Of a stretch of DNA of 64,000 nt, positions 10,201 through 18,122 are shown one piece after another. Source of the stretch: Chondrus crispus (taxonomy: Eukaryota > Rhodophyta > Florideophyceae > Gigartinales > Gigartinaceae); NCBI RefSeq assembly GCF_000350225.1, contig NW_005179012.1, positions 161,885 to 225,884 on the forward strand, given 5' to 3'. Positions within the stretch are counted from its first letter, which is position 1. Each line of letters opens with the position of its first letter. Below the pieces are notes generated by a model. It worked only from the letters and a program-made list of their open reading frames with translations, was not told the origin of the DNA and did no database searches. Made by a program: the position numbers and the translations under genes.

Positions 10201-11190
10201 AATGACTCGTGTCAAGTACTGCTGCACCTCATGGCTCCACAGCGCATTACGCTGGAGTAGAACCTTGATGTCTCCATAGGACGAGTGCCCGCACACGTGT
10301 TTGTGCACCTTGTCCACGATAGGTTTGATCTCGCTCCATGGGCGGTCTGTTGTCATAGGTTCGATTTGTGCAGTAGCACAGAACATCGTAGAACTGGCAG
10401 TATCTGTCATGTTAGATGGCAACAGGAACAATTTCCACGGCAGGTAGCTATGTAGGTCAACGTTGCATAAAGATATTTTTCCATGATTGGACGGAAGCTG
10501 TAGAGCGTTTTCTCCGATGTGAAGAATGTTACAATGCTTGGTAACATTTCTGCCGACAACCCACTGGGAAGAACCAGCAATAACTAAGTGCCGGATCTCA
10601 ATTGGATTTCCTTCGTCCGATATAGCAGTCAAAGTCACAGAACCAATAATTGCGCGTGTTTCACTTGAATGTTCTCCAGTCCCGTACTGCCAGTAAGGTC
10701 TAGATGCAATACGGTCAGGGAGAGGATCAAAAACTCCAGACCAATCAGGGAAGACAAGAGGTTGAATCAGGTGAAACTCCTCTACACCTAACCCACTGTA
10801 CGGTGCACCGTCATCGACCAACGGGCCAATTGATTCGGGTGTCGTCTCAGAGCCTCCACGCAGCTTCACCATGTTAAATGTAACAGCTTTTCTTCGGGTA
10901 TTTGTTCCACTGGAGTTACTAGTCGAGTTGTTGGTAGTCATATCAGGTGCTCGAGAGCTGACACCTGGCTTCAGTGATCCGTCGCGCAAGTGATCACCCG
11001 CCCAGTGACCAACCTGACGGCAGCTTCTACACGTGCATTTTGACTTCAGGTCAGCTAATTCATCTGGTGAAAGGCGGCGTCGCGGTCTTGTGTATCGCTG
11101 GGGACGAGACACGGAACTTGCCTGAATAGGTAAAATCGGGGAGCTATTTGCAATAGGGGTATCACGTGGCCTGTCACATTGGCGCAGAAC
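7300..11190 (-). CDS. Pol region of the copia element: zinc knuckle, protease, integrase, Tudor-like domain, RT, RNase H
   Basis: The frame is open from just after a TAA at 11191-11193, so the first codons precede the first possible start near 11112. In order it holds a Cys/His knuckle, CRSCRQVGHWAGDH (CX2CX4HX4H); a protease site, VDDGAPYSG; an integrase with a Cys/His region and D-D-E residues in IDHFHLDD, LLYDQAF and NVLES; and a Tudor-like domain at 8990-9150. RT follows with VDFKSAFLQ, AYGLVNANAKW and VVDDILFAG, then RNase H with VFTDASR, SAEIL and the DPLTKPDSPL tail. The reading frame is the same as gag, so gag and pol are one polyprotein interrupted by a single stop. The frame is otherwise undamaged. 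Confidence 0.95.
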   Translation of the reverse strand, partial: VLRQCDRPRDTPIANSSPILPIQASSVSRPQRYTRPRRRLSPDELADLKSKCTCRSCRQVGHWAGDHLRDGSLKPGVSSRAPDMTTNNSTSNSSGTNTRRKAVTFNMVKLRGGSETTPESIGPLVDDGAPYSGLGVEEFHLIQPLVFPDWSGVFDPLPDRIASRPYWQYGTGEHSSETRAIIGSVTLTAISDEGNPIEIRHLVIAGSSQWVVGRNVTKHCNILHIGENALQLPSNHGKISLCNVDLHSYLPWKLFLLPSNMTDTASSTMFCATAQIEPMTTDRPWSEIKPIVDKVHKHVCGHSSYGDIKVLLQRNALWSHEVQQYLTRVIERCVDCKATSEPKQARKVSLSAMTRSFNQVVCIDHFHLDDMRVFHIMDSATRYSAGIVVPDTSMVQSISAFESQWISQFWTPEVLLYDQAFENRMFRSYLDMPGIEARPIPPRRHNKNVLESTHRIIRDVFLRLLSAARALDSSLDTSVLVQQSIRISNDLYGNDVMSAHELAKGYTRPLVSGCPTVVPVDLQTAHDLIVAKRKFTLILRSNSVPEQSISPGDLVQVFVKLPHQKRGQWSSPKPVLGYDHAARTITVSGSSGRQMKAAVEDVRVAVTDNALAESFRDAIDTLDRSVGLAIDDHLSQPKAASSNDYCTPSDDTPEDDMGDFDMSAEANVAAQVTAETSPSTGLPSVGDAVYVYWPVDKEFYPGTVSGLDGGKYDISYDDGEKETLNLDDETWRFRDTPDSALNSSQIQLTPGQDLQSTEKAAVHEYYETFGGKDFMLFQPQGLPSYVTENAYVKEEDVFKKTVQCVPIDDVPNGANIMTSHVLYKVKACDDGSQIMKARIAPHGKKDRDKDTLKTDSSTCPPVGLRILLSLASMFKWPLAKVDFKSAFLQTGKAQREVFVIPPRENPDRSCYWLLLTAAYGLVNANAKWQEHSDDYLFTLGFQQLVYIPQLFFIKKNDTLEVLAVKVVDDILFAGPLDRVQSIVDNISKSYNLGTIVFGPGIFLFFGLTIEQDEDCSVTIHSDDKLSAFEPFPISRNRRKEIDEPLNEIEAASFRSLNSSIGWMGIASSPFCAHVSSYLQQKGPKPIVRDLITQINMLRGLKKLGSSIRFKRPTEKLAYKLSIVVFTDASRSVDHGQLGYISGLLIGNLGQHAVFHLLSWNSHKSKRPVKSIGSAEILAAGAGIDQGKLLVKAYQNLLCVSVQHVVAVDSKDLFTTLSTCRNATDRSIRADVSVIRYEFETHNVNRMLWIPGSVNLADPLTKPDSPLSQPLQLLMFAGEIPIHFSTVESRSSEQFTG

Positions 11191-11817
11191 TTATGAAATC
11201 GAGCTGTACGAGACAGCACTCAAGAACTGGGTCGTAGTAGCATTCGGTCCAAACGTAGCATCACGAGGGGCAGACGCAGCTAGAACAGAGATGCGCTGTC
11301 CTCCATCAACGTTAGAATTAGCAAGTAGCATGAATGCCGTGAGGCACTCGGGTAGCTTCGTTTCACCTGAATGGGCATTGAACTTGGATACCAGGGCTTC
11401 AAATTGAGACTCGAAATTCTTAAAGGATTCGGAGTTTCCTCGCCTAGCACCTAGGAGTGATATGAAGTCTTGGTATACTTCACTCATAACTGCCAGGGGA
11501 TCACGCTTGTATAGAGCTTGGACAATCGCTTCTACAACAGCGCCTGACTGTATCGTAGTATCGGGTATCATTTTGCACAGATCGCGTGCACGGCCGTATA
11601 ACTGGCTCTGCAACATTAAAACTTGTAACTCAGTTGGTATTTTGCTGCTGTTTCCGTCAGGGAGCTTGCTGTGAAGCGCACCCCACAGTTTGACAGAATT
11701 CACGTAGTCCTCTTGGTTGCCCTTTCCGTCAGTCCAAGGGACATTCTTAATATCCCAGGAAAATCGCGGACGGGACGGTAAACCTCGAGCACTGCTCGAC
11801 GTCCCATCTGGGCCCAT
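11191..11817 (-). CDS. Gag of the copia element
   Basis: 208 codons starting at an ATG that lies within the primer binding site just after the 5' LTR. The helical sequence with FxxxFEALVSKFNAHSGE-like and LQSQLYGRARDLC segments is typical of copia capsid proteins. It ends at TAA 11191-11193, and the same frame then continues open into the zinc knuckle and pol. The stop could be a nonsense mutation or a site that lowers pol expression by readthrough. Confidence 0.85.
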   Translation of the reverse strand: MGPDGTSSSARGLPSRPRFSWDIKNVPWTDGKGNQEDYVNSVKLWGALHSKLPDGNSSKIPTELQVLMLQSQLYGRARDLCKMIPDTTIQSGAVVEAIVQALYKRDPLAVMSEVYQDFISLLGARRGNSESFKNFESQFEALVSKFNAHSGETKLPECLTAFMLLANSNVDGGQRISVLAASAPRDATFGPNATTTQFLSAVSYSSIS

Positions 11818-11820
11818 AAA
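11808..11820 (-). promoter_or_regulatory. Primer binding site, initiator tRNA-Met half-molecule type
   Basis: Directly inside the 5' LTR the sense strand reads ttatgggcccag. This is complementary to the anticodon arm of eukaryotic initiator tRNA-Met, the internal site used by Drosophila copia for half-tRNA priming (known for copia). The ATG opposite the CAU anticodon is also the gag start codon. Confidence 0.75.
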
Positions 11821-12073
11821 AAAGTAAACAGGGATCTGCCTACGGGTAACAAGTCAGTGTATCAAAGTATCAATCGGTCGAATCCATCGTTTTTCTTTTT
11901 ACTCGGGCTCGCCAATCTGGAGGTACTTATAGGGACATATAGCGGTGGATATAGGGGACATATAAAGGATAACAGGTACTAACAAAGGCTAAGCTTGAGT
12001 CAGCTTGAGTCAGCTTGACTCACAAGGAGGTAACAGGAATCACACATCAATTAATCAATATATCATATTGATA
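11821..12073 (-). repeat. 5' LTR of the minus-strand copia element
   Basis: Partner of 7006-7258, the same length, one substitution. It contains the repeated cagcttgagt motif and tata-containing stretches that could serve as promoter, but no element can be assigned with certainty. Confidence 0.95.
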
Positions 12074-12078
12074 CTGCC

Positions 12079-12295
12079 ACGAACTCCCCTCTCCCAAACA
12101 GCGGACTCTGCGGCGACACAGTGTGGATACCAACGGTATTTAAAGGTATGCATTTGTCCTTGCAATCAACATTGCTTCTATAAATTGAAGGTTGTCCGCG
12201 GCTTGCATGTTACAGTGAATTGAACAAGTAAAAAACTCGCTTCTGCGTGTGAGCGATCATCGCTCACCGCACCATTGTGCACTTTGGTTAAACAT
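12079..12295. other. Short spacer between two copia elements
   Basis: No coding sequence is recognised. A perfect palindrome, gtgagcgat-c-atcgctcac, lies near 12249-12267. No match to the copia remnant beyond the right end of the next element is apparent. Confidence 0.4.
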
Positions 12296-12436
12296 TGTGA
12301 TGATACCCATACACGTGGACACATACCACACATAACACACGTACCACGATCCACCGACGACGGAGTGAGACCGCTAGACTTAGTGTAGAGGAAGACAGAT
12401 CACGAGTAAAGACGAGGCCATCGTTCCTGCACCACA
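12296..12436 (+). repeat. 5' LTR of the plus-strand copia element
   Basis: 141 bp, starting tgtgatgatac and ending gcaccaca. It matches the 3' LTR apart from two substitutions and a missing 48-bp block at the start. Confidence 0.9.
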
Positions 12437-12452
12437 GGTTATGGACCCTACG
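12437..12452 (+). promoter_or_regulatory. Primer binding site, initiator tRNA-Met half-molecule type
   Basis: The sequence ggttatggaccc directly after the LTR matches the complement of the initiator tRNA-Met anticodon arm, with one mismatch to ggttatgggccc. As in the neighbouring copia element, its ATG (12441) is the first codon of the gag-pol frame. Confidence 0.7.
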
Positions 12453-15218
12453 CAACAACCACTGCAAGACGATCACCACAACGCGGGAAGCCACCACCCC
12501 CGACGATCACCCCGCCACCGGACAAGACCCCAAGCGCCAACCCACACCGGCAGCCTTGTATACGTCCCCGGAACACCACCAGCGCCTCCACAAAACAGTG
12601 TCGAGAGCCCGCACACCACAGAGCCTCCACCCAGTGTTGAGAGCAGCCAAACACAGCCAACAAACATGGCAAACGAAGAAGGATCTGGCACCACAGATCA
12701 CAGGATCCAAACAAAACTGCCCTCCCTACGCCCCAACGGAGACAACTTTCCTTCGTGGAAGCAAGCTCTGAGCGACTTAGCAGTAATCAATGGCATGGAA
12801 AATGTACTGGACCCCACGTACACCGCACCAGAAGAAGGCAGCACGCTCTATGCGGCATACAGACGCAATAGCGCCATAGTGCGCATGGAAATCACCTACT
12901 CACTGCCACCAACATTCACAGCGACCGCAGATCTAGAAATGGACGCACTACCTCTCCAAATAGCGCAAACCATCACAGACCACTTCTCAGACACGACAAC
13001 CACGGCCCACCTCCTCCTTAAGCAAGAAGCTGAACACACGATCCTCACACACACCACAACGCTGGAGGAGTATATCGCCAAGCACCGCGGAATACGCACC
13101 AGAATGCGCCTTGCCAACTATCCCAACAGCAAGAATGGCGAGTCAGTCACCATACAGTTCATCATACAAGGACTGTCCGCCCACCCCAAGTATAGACACT
13201 TGCAAGACACCTGGATAGAAACCGGAACTGTACCGGACACAATCCACAGCCTCACACAAAGGCTCCAAGCGGTACACGCGCACACGATGGAAAGGCAAGC
13301 CCAACCAGGAAACGCACCTCACGGCATGCCCCAAACAGCAACCAACACTACACCCGCAGAAGCATACAGAAGACGCACCAGAGGCCGCAGCCGAGGAAGG
13401 GGATGGAACCGATACCCAAAAATGGGCGACCCCTGGAGCAACCCAGAACCCACACTCCCACCCCGCACCTTGCCCGATCACCCCCGATACCAGCAAGGCA
13501 AACCAAGCACAACAAAAAAATTGGCAAGGGGTAACGCGGCCACCATCACGAATGAACAAGAAGACGACGAGCACCTATACAACTCCCAGTCAAACCCACA
13601 TTACCTGGATGGCGACGGCGATGGTAGGAAATTCGCACTGGATTCCGGAGCAAACCCATCACACGTCATACGACCAACCAAGACCATGCGCCCCCTCACA
13701 CGAAAAATTCGAACTAACACGGCGACGTCAATAACCCCCCCTGCGACACACCACGGCACGATACAGATACGGACGACCAAGAACAAATGGCTTAACCTAC
13801 CAGCCATAGCGAATCCGCACATCAAAAAGAACCTCCTATCAGTTCATGATATAGCCGCACAGTGGGGAGCGGTCACCTTCTACCCCAACACAGCACATGT
13901 GATAAACACAAAAGCAAAACCCCCAACAATCGTAGCCACCGCACAGTACAGAAAAGGCCTATACGACCTCAATGTGGCACACCAGAACCTCCGCGCACTA
14001 GCTACAAGAGCGATGCCGCACCAGAGGACAACGACAAAAAGGAGAACGCCACCACCACCCACCAAGCACCGTACACCACCAACGGCGGCACCCCCCTCAC
14101 ACACTGCAGCACCCCCCCGAGCTCGCACCCCCCACACAATTGGAAAGCCAATCCCAATGCAGAGGCAGCACAACCCCGCCCCAACCCCCCCTGACACGGT
14201 CAATGCCAAAACACAGCACGAGCACCACCATTGGCACATGGTATTCAACCACATCAGACCATCCACGCTCCAGCAAATGGCAAAACGGAAACTCATACCA
14301 AACCTTCCCAAAGCCCTAGCCAAGACACCCCCCATAATAACATGCACAAGCTGTGCCAAAGCGAAACTACACCCTGCCCGTCACCGTCGAAAGCAACACC
14401 GATACAAGACGGGAGAAGCCCTAAGCAGCGATATATGTGGCCCATTCCCCACACCATCAAGACATGGCAACCAATACTTTATGACCGTCATAGACACCAA
14501 CTCCAGGTACCTCATTATCACGTTCCTCCAAAAACGCGACCAAGCCCCAGATCACCTCGACAATGTCCTGTCACACCTGAACAAAGGACAGTACCCAAAA
14601 CCACGTAAATTACACACTGATAATGCAAAAGAGTACCTAGCCAGCCACACCAAAGAAGTGTACAAAGCCAACGGCGTACAGCATACCACCACGGTCCCCT
14701 ACACGCCCCAAGAAAATGGAATAGCAGAAAAAGTAAATCGCACAATCATGAACGCAGCAAGGGCGTCACTCCACCACAGCGGCCTGCTGGACTACCACTG
14801 GAAAGACGCAATAAAAGACGCGGCATTCAAATACAACCACACTCTCCACCTTGGCACCGGAGAAATCCCAACCTCCGTATGGCATGGCCACAAACCGGCT
14901 GTACCACAATACATGATCTTTGGACAATTGGGACATGTCCCGAACATCACCAGCAAAACACTGGTACGCAAGCTCCACGCACGAGCACTTACGGTGCGAT
15001 ACCTCTACGCCACAGACCCCCAACACGTCATGGTCATCAACACACATGATGGCAAGACACGACGCATCCGAACCGTTGATTTCAAGGCATATCACAAAGA
15101 GTTAGACCCCACACACAACGTCCACGTCCTCTTTAAAACATTCACACCCCAGCCAACACCAAAAGAAATCAACGCAACATCCCCGGCCCCCATGCATCAC
15201 GGCCAGGCACGAAACTAA
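12441..15218 (+). CDS. Gag, protease and integrase of the plus-strand copia element
   Basis: 925 codons starting at the ATG within the primer binding site. A Pro/His-rich leader is followed by a gag domain (PNGDNFPSWKQAL, a typical copia gag start) and an Arg/Gly-rich basic segment in place of a zinc knuckle. The protease site is FALDSGANPSH. The pre-integrase zinc region has H-x3-H (HWHMVFNH) and CTSC. Integrase catalytic residues are in SSDICGPF, LHTDNAKEY and PQENGIAEKVNRT. The frame meets TAA at 15216-15218 and then stays open into RT, so the polyprotein has been cut by a nonsense codon. Confidence 0.93.
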   Translation: MDPTQQPLQDDHHNAGSHHPRRSPRHRTRPQAPTHTGSLVYVPGTPPAPPQNSVESPHTTEPPPSVESSQTQPTNMANEEGSGTTDHRIQTKLPSLRPNGDNFPSWKQALSDLAVINGMENVLDPTYTAPEEGSTLYAAYRRNSAIVRMEITYSLPPTFTATADLEMDALPLQIAQTITDHFSDTTTTAHLLLKQEAEHTILTHTTTLEEYIAKHRGIRTRMRLANYPNSKNGESVTIQFIIQGLSAHPKYRHLQDTWIETGTVPDTIHSLTQRLQAVHAHTMERQAQPGNAPHGMPQTATNTTPAEAYRRRTRGRSRGRGWNRYPKMGDPWSNPEPTLPPRTLPDHPRYQQGKPSTTKKLARGNAATITNEQEDDEHLYNSQSNPHYLDGDGDGRKFALDSGANPSHVIRPTKTMRPLTRKIRTNTATSITPPATHHGTIQIRTTKNKWLNLPAIANPHIKKNLLSVHDIAAQWGAVTFYPNTAHVINTKAKPPTIVATAQYRKGLYDLNVAHQNLRALATRAMPHQRTTTKRRTPPPPTKHRTPPTAAPPSHTAAPPRARTPHTIGKPIPMQRQHNPAPTPPDTVNAKTQHEHHHWHMVFNHIRPSTLQQMAKRKLIPNLPKALAKTPPIITCTSCAKAKLHPARHRRKQHRYKTGEALSSDICGPFPTPSRHGNQYFMTVIDTNSRYLIITFLQKRDQAPDHLDNVLSHLNKGQYPKPRKLHTDNAKEYLASHTKEVYKANGVQHTTTVPYTPQENGIAEKVNRTIMNAARASLHHSGLLDYHWKDAIKDAAFKYNHTLHLGTGEIPTSVWHGHKPAVPQYMIFGQLGHVPNITSKTLVRKLHARALTVRYLYATDPQHVMVINTHDGKTRRIRTVDFKAYHKELDPTHNVHVLFKTFTPQPTPKEINATSPAPMHHGQARN

Positions 15219-16856
15219 CCGGATGCACACATGTGGGAAAAGGCCCACAACAAAGAGCTCGACAACCCGGACAACAACAAAGTGGTACTATGGCTACCCC
15301 CAACACAAATCCCCAAACAGACAAAACCAATACCGCTGACAATGGGGTATCGATACAAAAGAAACGAACAAGGGGAGATCACCGAAAGAAAGGCACGATG
15401 CTCAGCGAGAGGGGACAAAATGATACCGCACGTGCACTTTGACCCTTAGAAAACGACAACATACATGGCAGACAAAACAACTGTCCGCCTCCTCTTCGCA
15501 TTGGCGGCATCATTCAACATGCACATTGAGCATATTGACATTAAAGCAGCCTACCTCCATGAGAAGTTCGACCACTCAGGACGCGAACCAGTATACGTCC
15601 GCCAACACCCGAGGTTTGACGGGTCATTCAAACATCAACACAAAGTGGGAAAGCTCAACAAAAATATCTACGGCACCCCAGGAGCAGGACAGACATACCT
15701 CAGTGCGGTCTTCAAGCTCTTACGCCAGCACAAATGCTCCCAATCGGAAGCAGATATGTGCCTGTTTCACCGACGCACACCCCACCACATAATCATAATC
15801 ATAATATCCGTCAGCATGGACGACTTCACGGTAATCAGCACGTCCAAACAGCTCCAAAAAAATTTCGCAGCCATCCTCACCACGGCATACAACATCAAAC
15901 AACTCGGAGAACCAGCACAACTCCTAGGATGGACAATCAAAAAATTCCCAGACGGAGCGATCCACGCGTCACAACCCAACGCCATACAGTACGTGGTCAA
16001 AAAGGCAGAAATGGACATGTGCAACAGCAAACCCACGCCATACAACAGCAACACGGCACTCCATGGACCAACAGAGGATGACGAACCAATGCCAAAAATA
16101 ACGAAGATATATCAGCAGCTGCTAGGAGACATAATATACATAGCAGATTCAACCCGACCAGATATATACTTCGTGGCAAATAGGTTATCAGTCGCAGCAA
16201 AATGCCCCACCACCCGGCACTGGAACGCCCTCAAAAGGCTAATCCGATACCTCAAGCACACACAGTACCATGGATTACTCTACAAAGCCGGAAAACACAA
16301 CGCGAACACAACTGCTCTCCCCAGCCTTCTCGAAACGTACAGCGACGCAGATTTTGCCGCAGATGTAACCAACAGGAAATCCATATCTAGAATGGTACAT
16401 CTATACAACGAAACGCCAATATGCTGGGGATCCATGAAGCAAAAAATCACAGCCCTATCAACATGTGAGGCTGAATACATAGCTGCCACAGCAGCAGCTC
16501 AACAGACGACATGGATACGAAGACTCCTCAAAGACATTGACATGCTCCCCCCAGGACCAACACCGTTCCATATCGACAACCAATCGGCCATACGTGTAGC
16601 AAAAAACAGTGGCCCCACGAAACGCCGAAAGCTCATCGACCTCCGCCACCACTATCTCGCACACCAAACGAGACAAAAAGCGATTCACATCAAACATGTC
16701 CCCACCAATGACATGCTCGCAGACATCCTCACAAAGCCACTCACACCCACGCCATTCACCAAAATAACAAAGCAGCTAAAAGTCTGCACCCCCACCCTCC
16801 CTGCCCCATGCAAAAAGCACACGCGGCATCGCGCCACAGCGACGGGGGGAGTGTGA
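15219..16856 (+). pseudogene. Reverse transcriptase and RNase H of the plus-strand copia element, with stop codons
   Basis: Same frame as gag-integrase but separated by TAA (15216-15218), and cut again by TAG (15447-15449) within the first RT block. After that 463 codons are open. They include IEHIDIKAAYLH, NIYGTPGAGQTY, SMDDFTVIS as the YxDD equivalent, TYSDADFAAD, STCEAEYIAA, IDNQSAI and the ADILTKPL tail. A one-base change at the TAG would give the Glu or Gln common there, so point mutation is likely. The two stops make this copy non-autonomous unless stops are read through. Confidence 0.92.
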
Positions 16857-17040
16857 TGATACCCATAACAGCGCAGTCGCTGCGGCGCTCATGCCCACCG
16901 GTGATGATACCCATACACGTGGACACATACCACACATAACACACGCACCACGATCCACCGACGACGAAGTGAGACCGCTAGACTTAGTGTAGAGGAAGAC
17001 AGATCACGAGTAAAGACGAGGCCATCGTTCCTGCACCACA
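16852..17040 (+). repeat. 3' LTR of the plus-strand copia element
   Basis: 189 bp, preceded by the polypurine tract acgggggga. It begins with two copies of tgatgatacccata 48 bp apart, where the 5' LTR has one copy, so either a duplication arose here or the 5' LTR lost a unit by recombination. Confidence 0.92.
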
Positions 17041-17725
17041 GCGTTAATAAGACAACGCAGGTCACCGAAACCTCTTTCGCTCATCGACACGTCGACGTTG
17101 TCAACAAGATTGTCCGACACGTCCATCAGACCCCTACACGCGGCCTCCTGCAGCGCAAACTAGATCCGGACACCCTCCATCTCCGAGTCTACCCCGATGA
17201 TTCGTTCGCCGGTAACGAGGATCTCTCCACGCAATTGGGTTATCTCGTATTACTCTGCGACGCTCACAGTCACTGCAACGTATTAAACTACAGCAGTCAC
17301 ACAAGAGTAGGAGAGTGTTCAGGTCAGTCATGGGAGGCGAATTCTACGCATTAGCTGATGGAATGTATTTAGCGTTAACACTATGTCCCGATTTGGAGCA
17401 GATGGCGAACAAGGTTCTATCGTTAAAGATGTTTACTGACTCTCTCAGCTTCTTCGATGTAGTTACGAAGAACACAACCACCACGGAAAAACGCCTGATG
17501 ATCGACGTCCACGCTGTCCGTGAGTCGTACGAGCGAATGGAAATCAGCGACGTCGCCTGGATACCATCTACATCTAATCCCACGGATGCACTGACCAAGC
17601 TCAAGCCCGAAGCTGTATTAGACCGCATCCTCGACGAAGGTATCGTCGAGAATGACGGAAAATGGATCCCTCGCACCCAACCGCAAAGTGACGCAACTTT
17701 CACCTCTTTAAAAGGGGGACTGTAG
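17041..17725 (+). pseudogene. RNase H end of an older copia element
   Basis: From 17041 the sequence translates into RNase H-type text (SFAGNEDLSTQLGYLVLLCDAH). After a frameshift near 17305 it continues as the open frame 17315-17725, with MGGEFYALADG, MFTDSLSFFDVV and IPSTSNPTDALTKLKP, the last motifs of a copia RNase H. It differs from both nearby copia elements. The 3' LTR of the plus-strand copia ends exactly where this remnant begins, which suggests insertion into it. The upstream part of the older element is not seen at the left flank. Confidence 0.8.
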
Positions 17726-17735
17726 AGGATACCCG
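17711..17735 (+). promoter_or_regulatory. Polypurine tract and LTR start of the older copia remnant
   Basis: The tract aaagggggac is followed by tgtagagg, the usual layout of a polypurine tract and LTR start. It overlaps the RNase H stop codon. The far end of this LTR could not be placed. Confidence 0.5.
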
Positions 17736-17950
17736 GACACGGCAACCGAAAAGGATACCCCGGACACGGGGGACAAGAGTGACACGGGGGACAAGTGTAC
17801 AGGTTAGTGAAAGGTCGCGTCCTTTAATACTTTAGTGTCGGTGGGAATCCATAGAGGATAGAACAGTAGTTAACCGCAGCTCCTCGACTCTGTGGAGAGA
17901 GAGACAGAGGTAGAGATGTCTCGAGAGTTTCATCCACAAGGTAAAGGCAA

Positions 17951-18122
17951 TCGCCACTGCAACACCTTGGACGCTCTCACCTTTGGCTCGGCGTTGAGCC
18001 CGTCTCGACTCCCGGGGTCGAAACGTTGAGCTCCTGCCAATCGGCAAAGCCAATCGGCACACTACAAGTGTGTTTCCACCACATTAATGAAGGTGAGAGC
18101 GTCCAAGGTGTTGCAGTGGCGA
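17951..18122. repeat. 33-bp perfect inverted repeat with about 106-bp loop
   Basis: 17951-17983 is the exact reverse complement of 18090-18122 (core caacaccttggacgctctc). It lies within or just after the putative LTR of the copia remnant. It could be a hairpin-forming transcript or a duplicated and inverted segment. Confidence 0.85.

Larger units (their letters stand above)
7006..12073 (-). mobile_element. Complete Ty1/copia retrotransposon with near-identical LTRs
   Basis: Two direct repeats of 253 bp, differing at one base that I can see, flank a gag-pol coding region on the minus strand. The element is bordered by a 5-bp target duplication, ctgcc (7001-7005 and 12074-12078). The order protease, integrase, RT, RNase H places it in Ty1/copia. 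The integrase motif PPRRHNKNVLES and the DDGAP protease suggest the branch that includes GalEa/CoDi-like elements of algae and animals, not the plant-type elements. The high LTR identity points to recent insertion. Confidence 0.97.
12296..17040 (+). mobile_element. Ty1/copia retrotransposon, plus strand
   Basis: A gag-protease-integrase-RT-RNase H coding region lies between LTRs that differ by two substitutions and a 48-bp duplication in the 3' copy. The LTR ends are TG...CA, with a GGGGGA polypurine tract before the 3' LTR. No 5-bp target duplication is visible: the left flank is aacat and the right flank gcgtt. The domain style (DSGA protease, HTDNAKEY, CEAEYIA) is that of conventional plant/fungal copia elements and is unlike the neighbouring minus-strand element. 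The coding strand is strikingly rich in A and C. Confidence 0.95.

Noticed and set aside
12448..16944. Many Val/Cys/Gly-rich minus-strand frames
   Set aside because: Antisense of the A/C-rich copia coding strand; the strong strand bias removes stops from the opposite strand.
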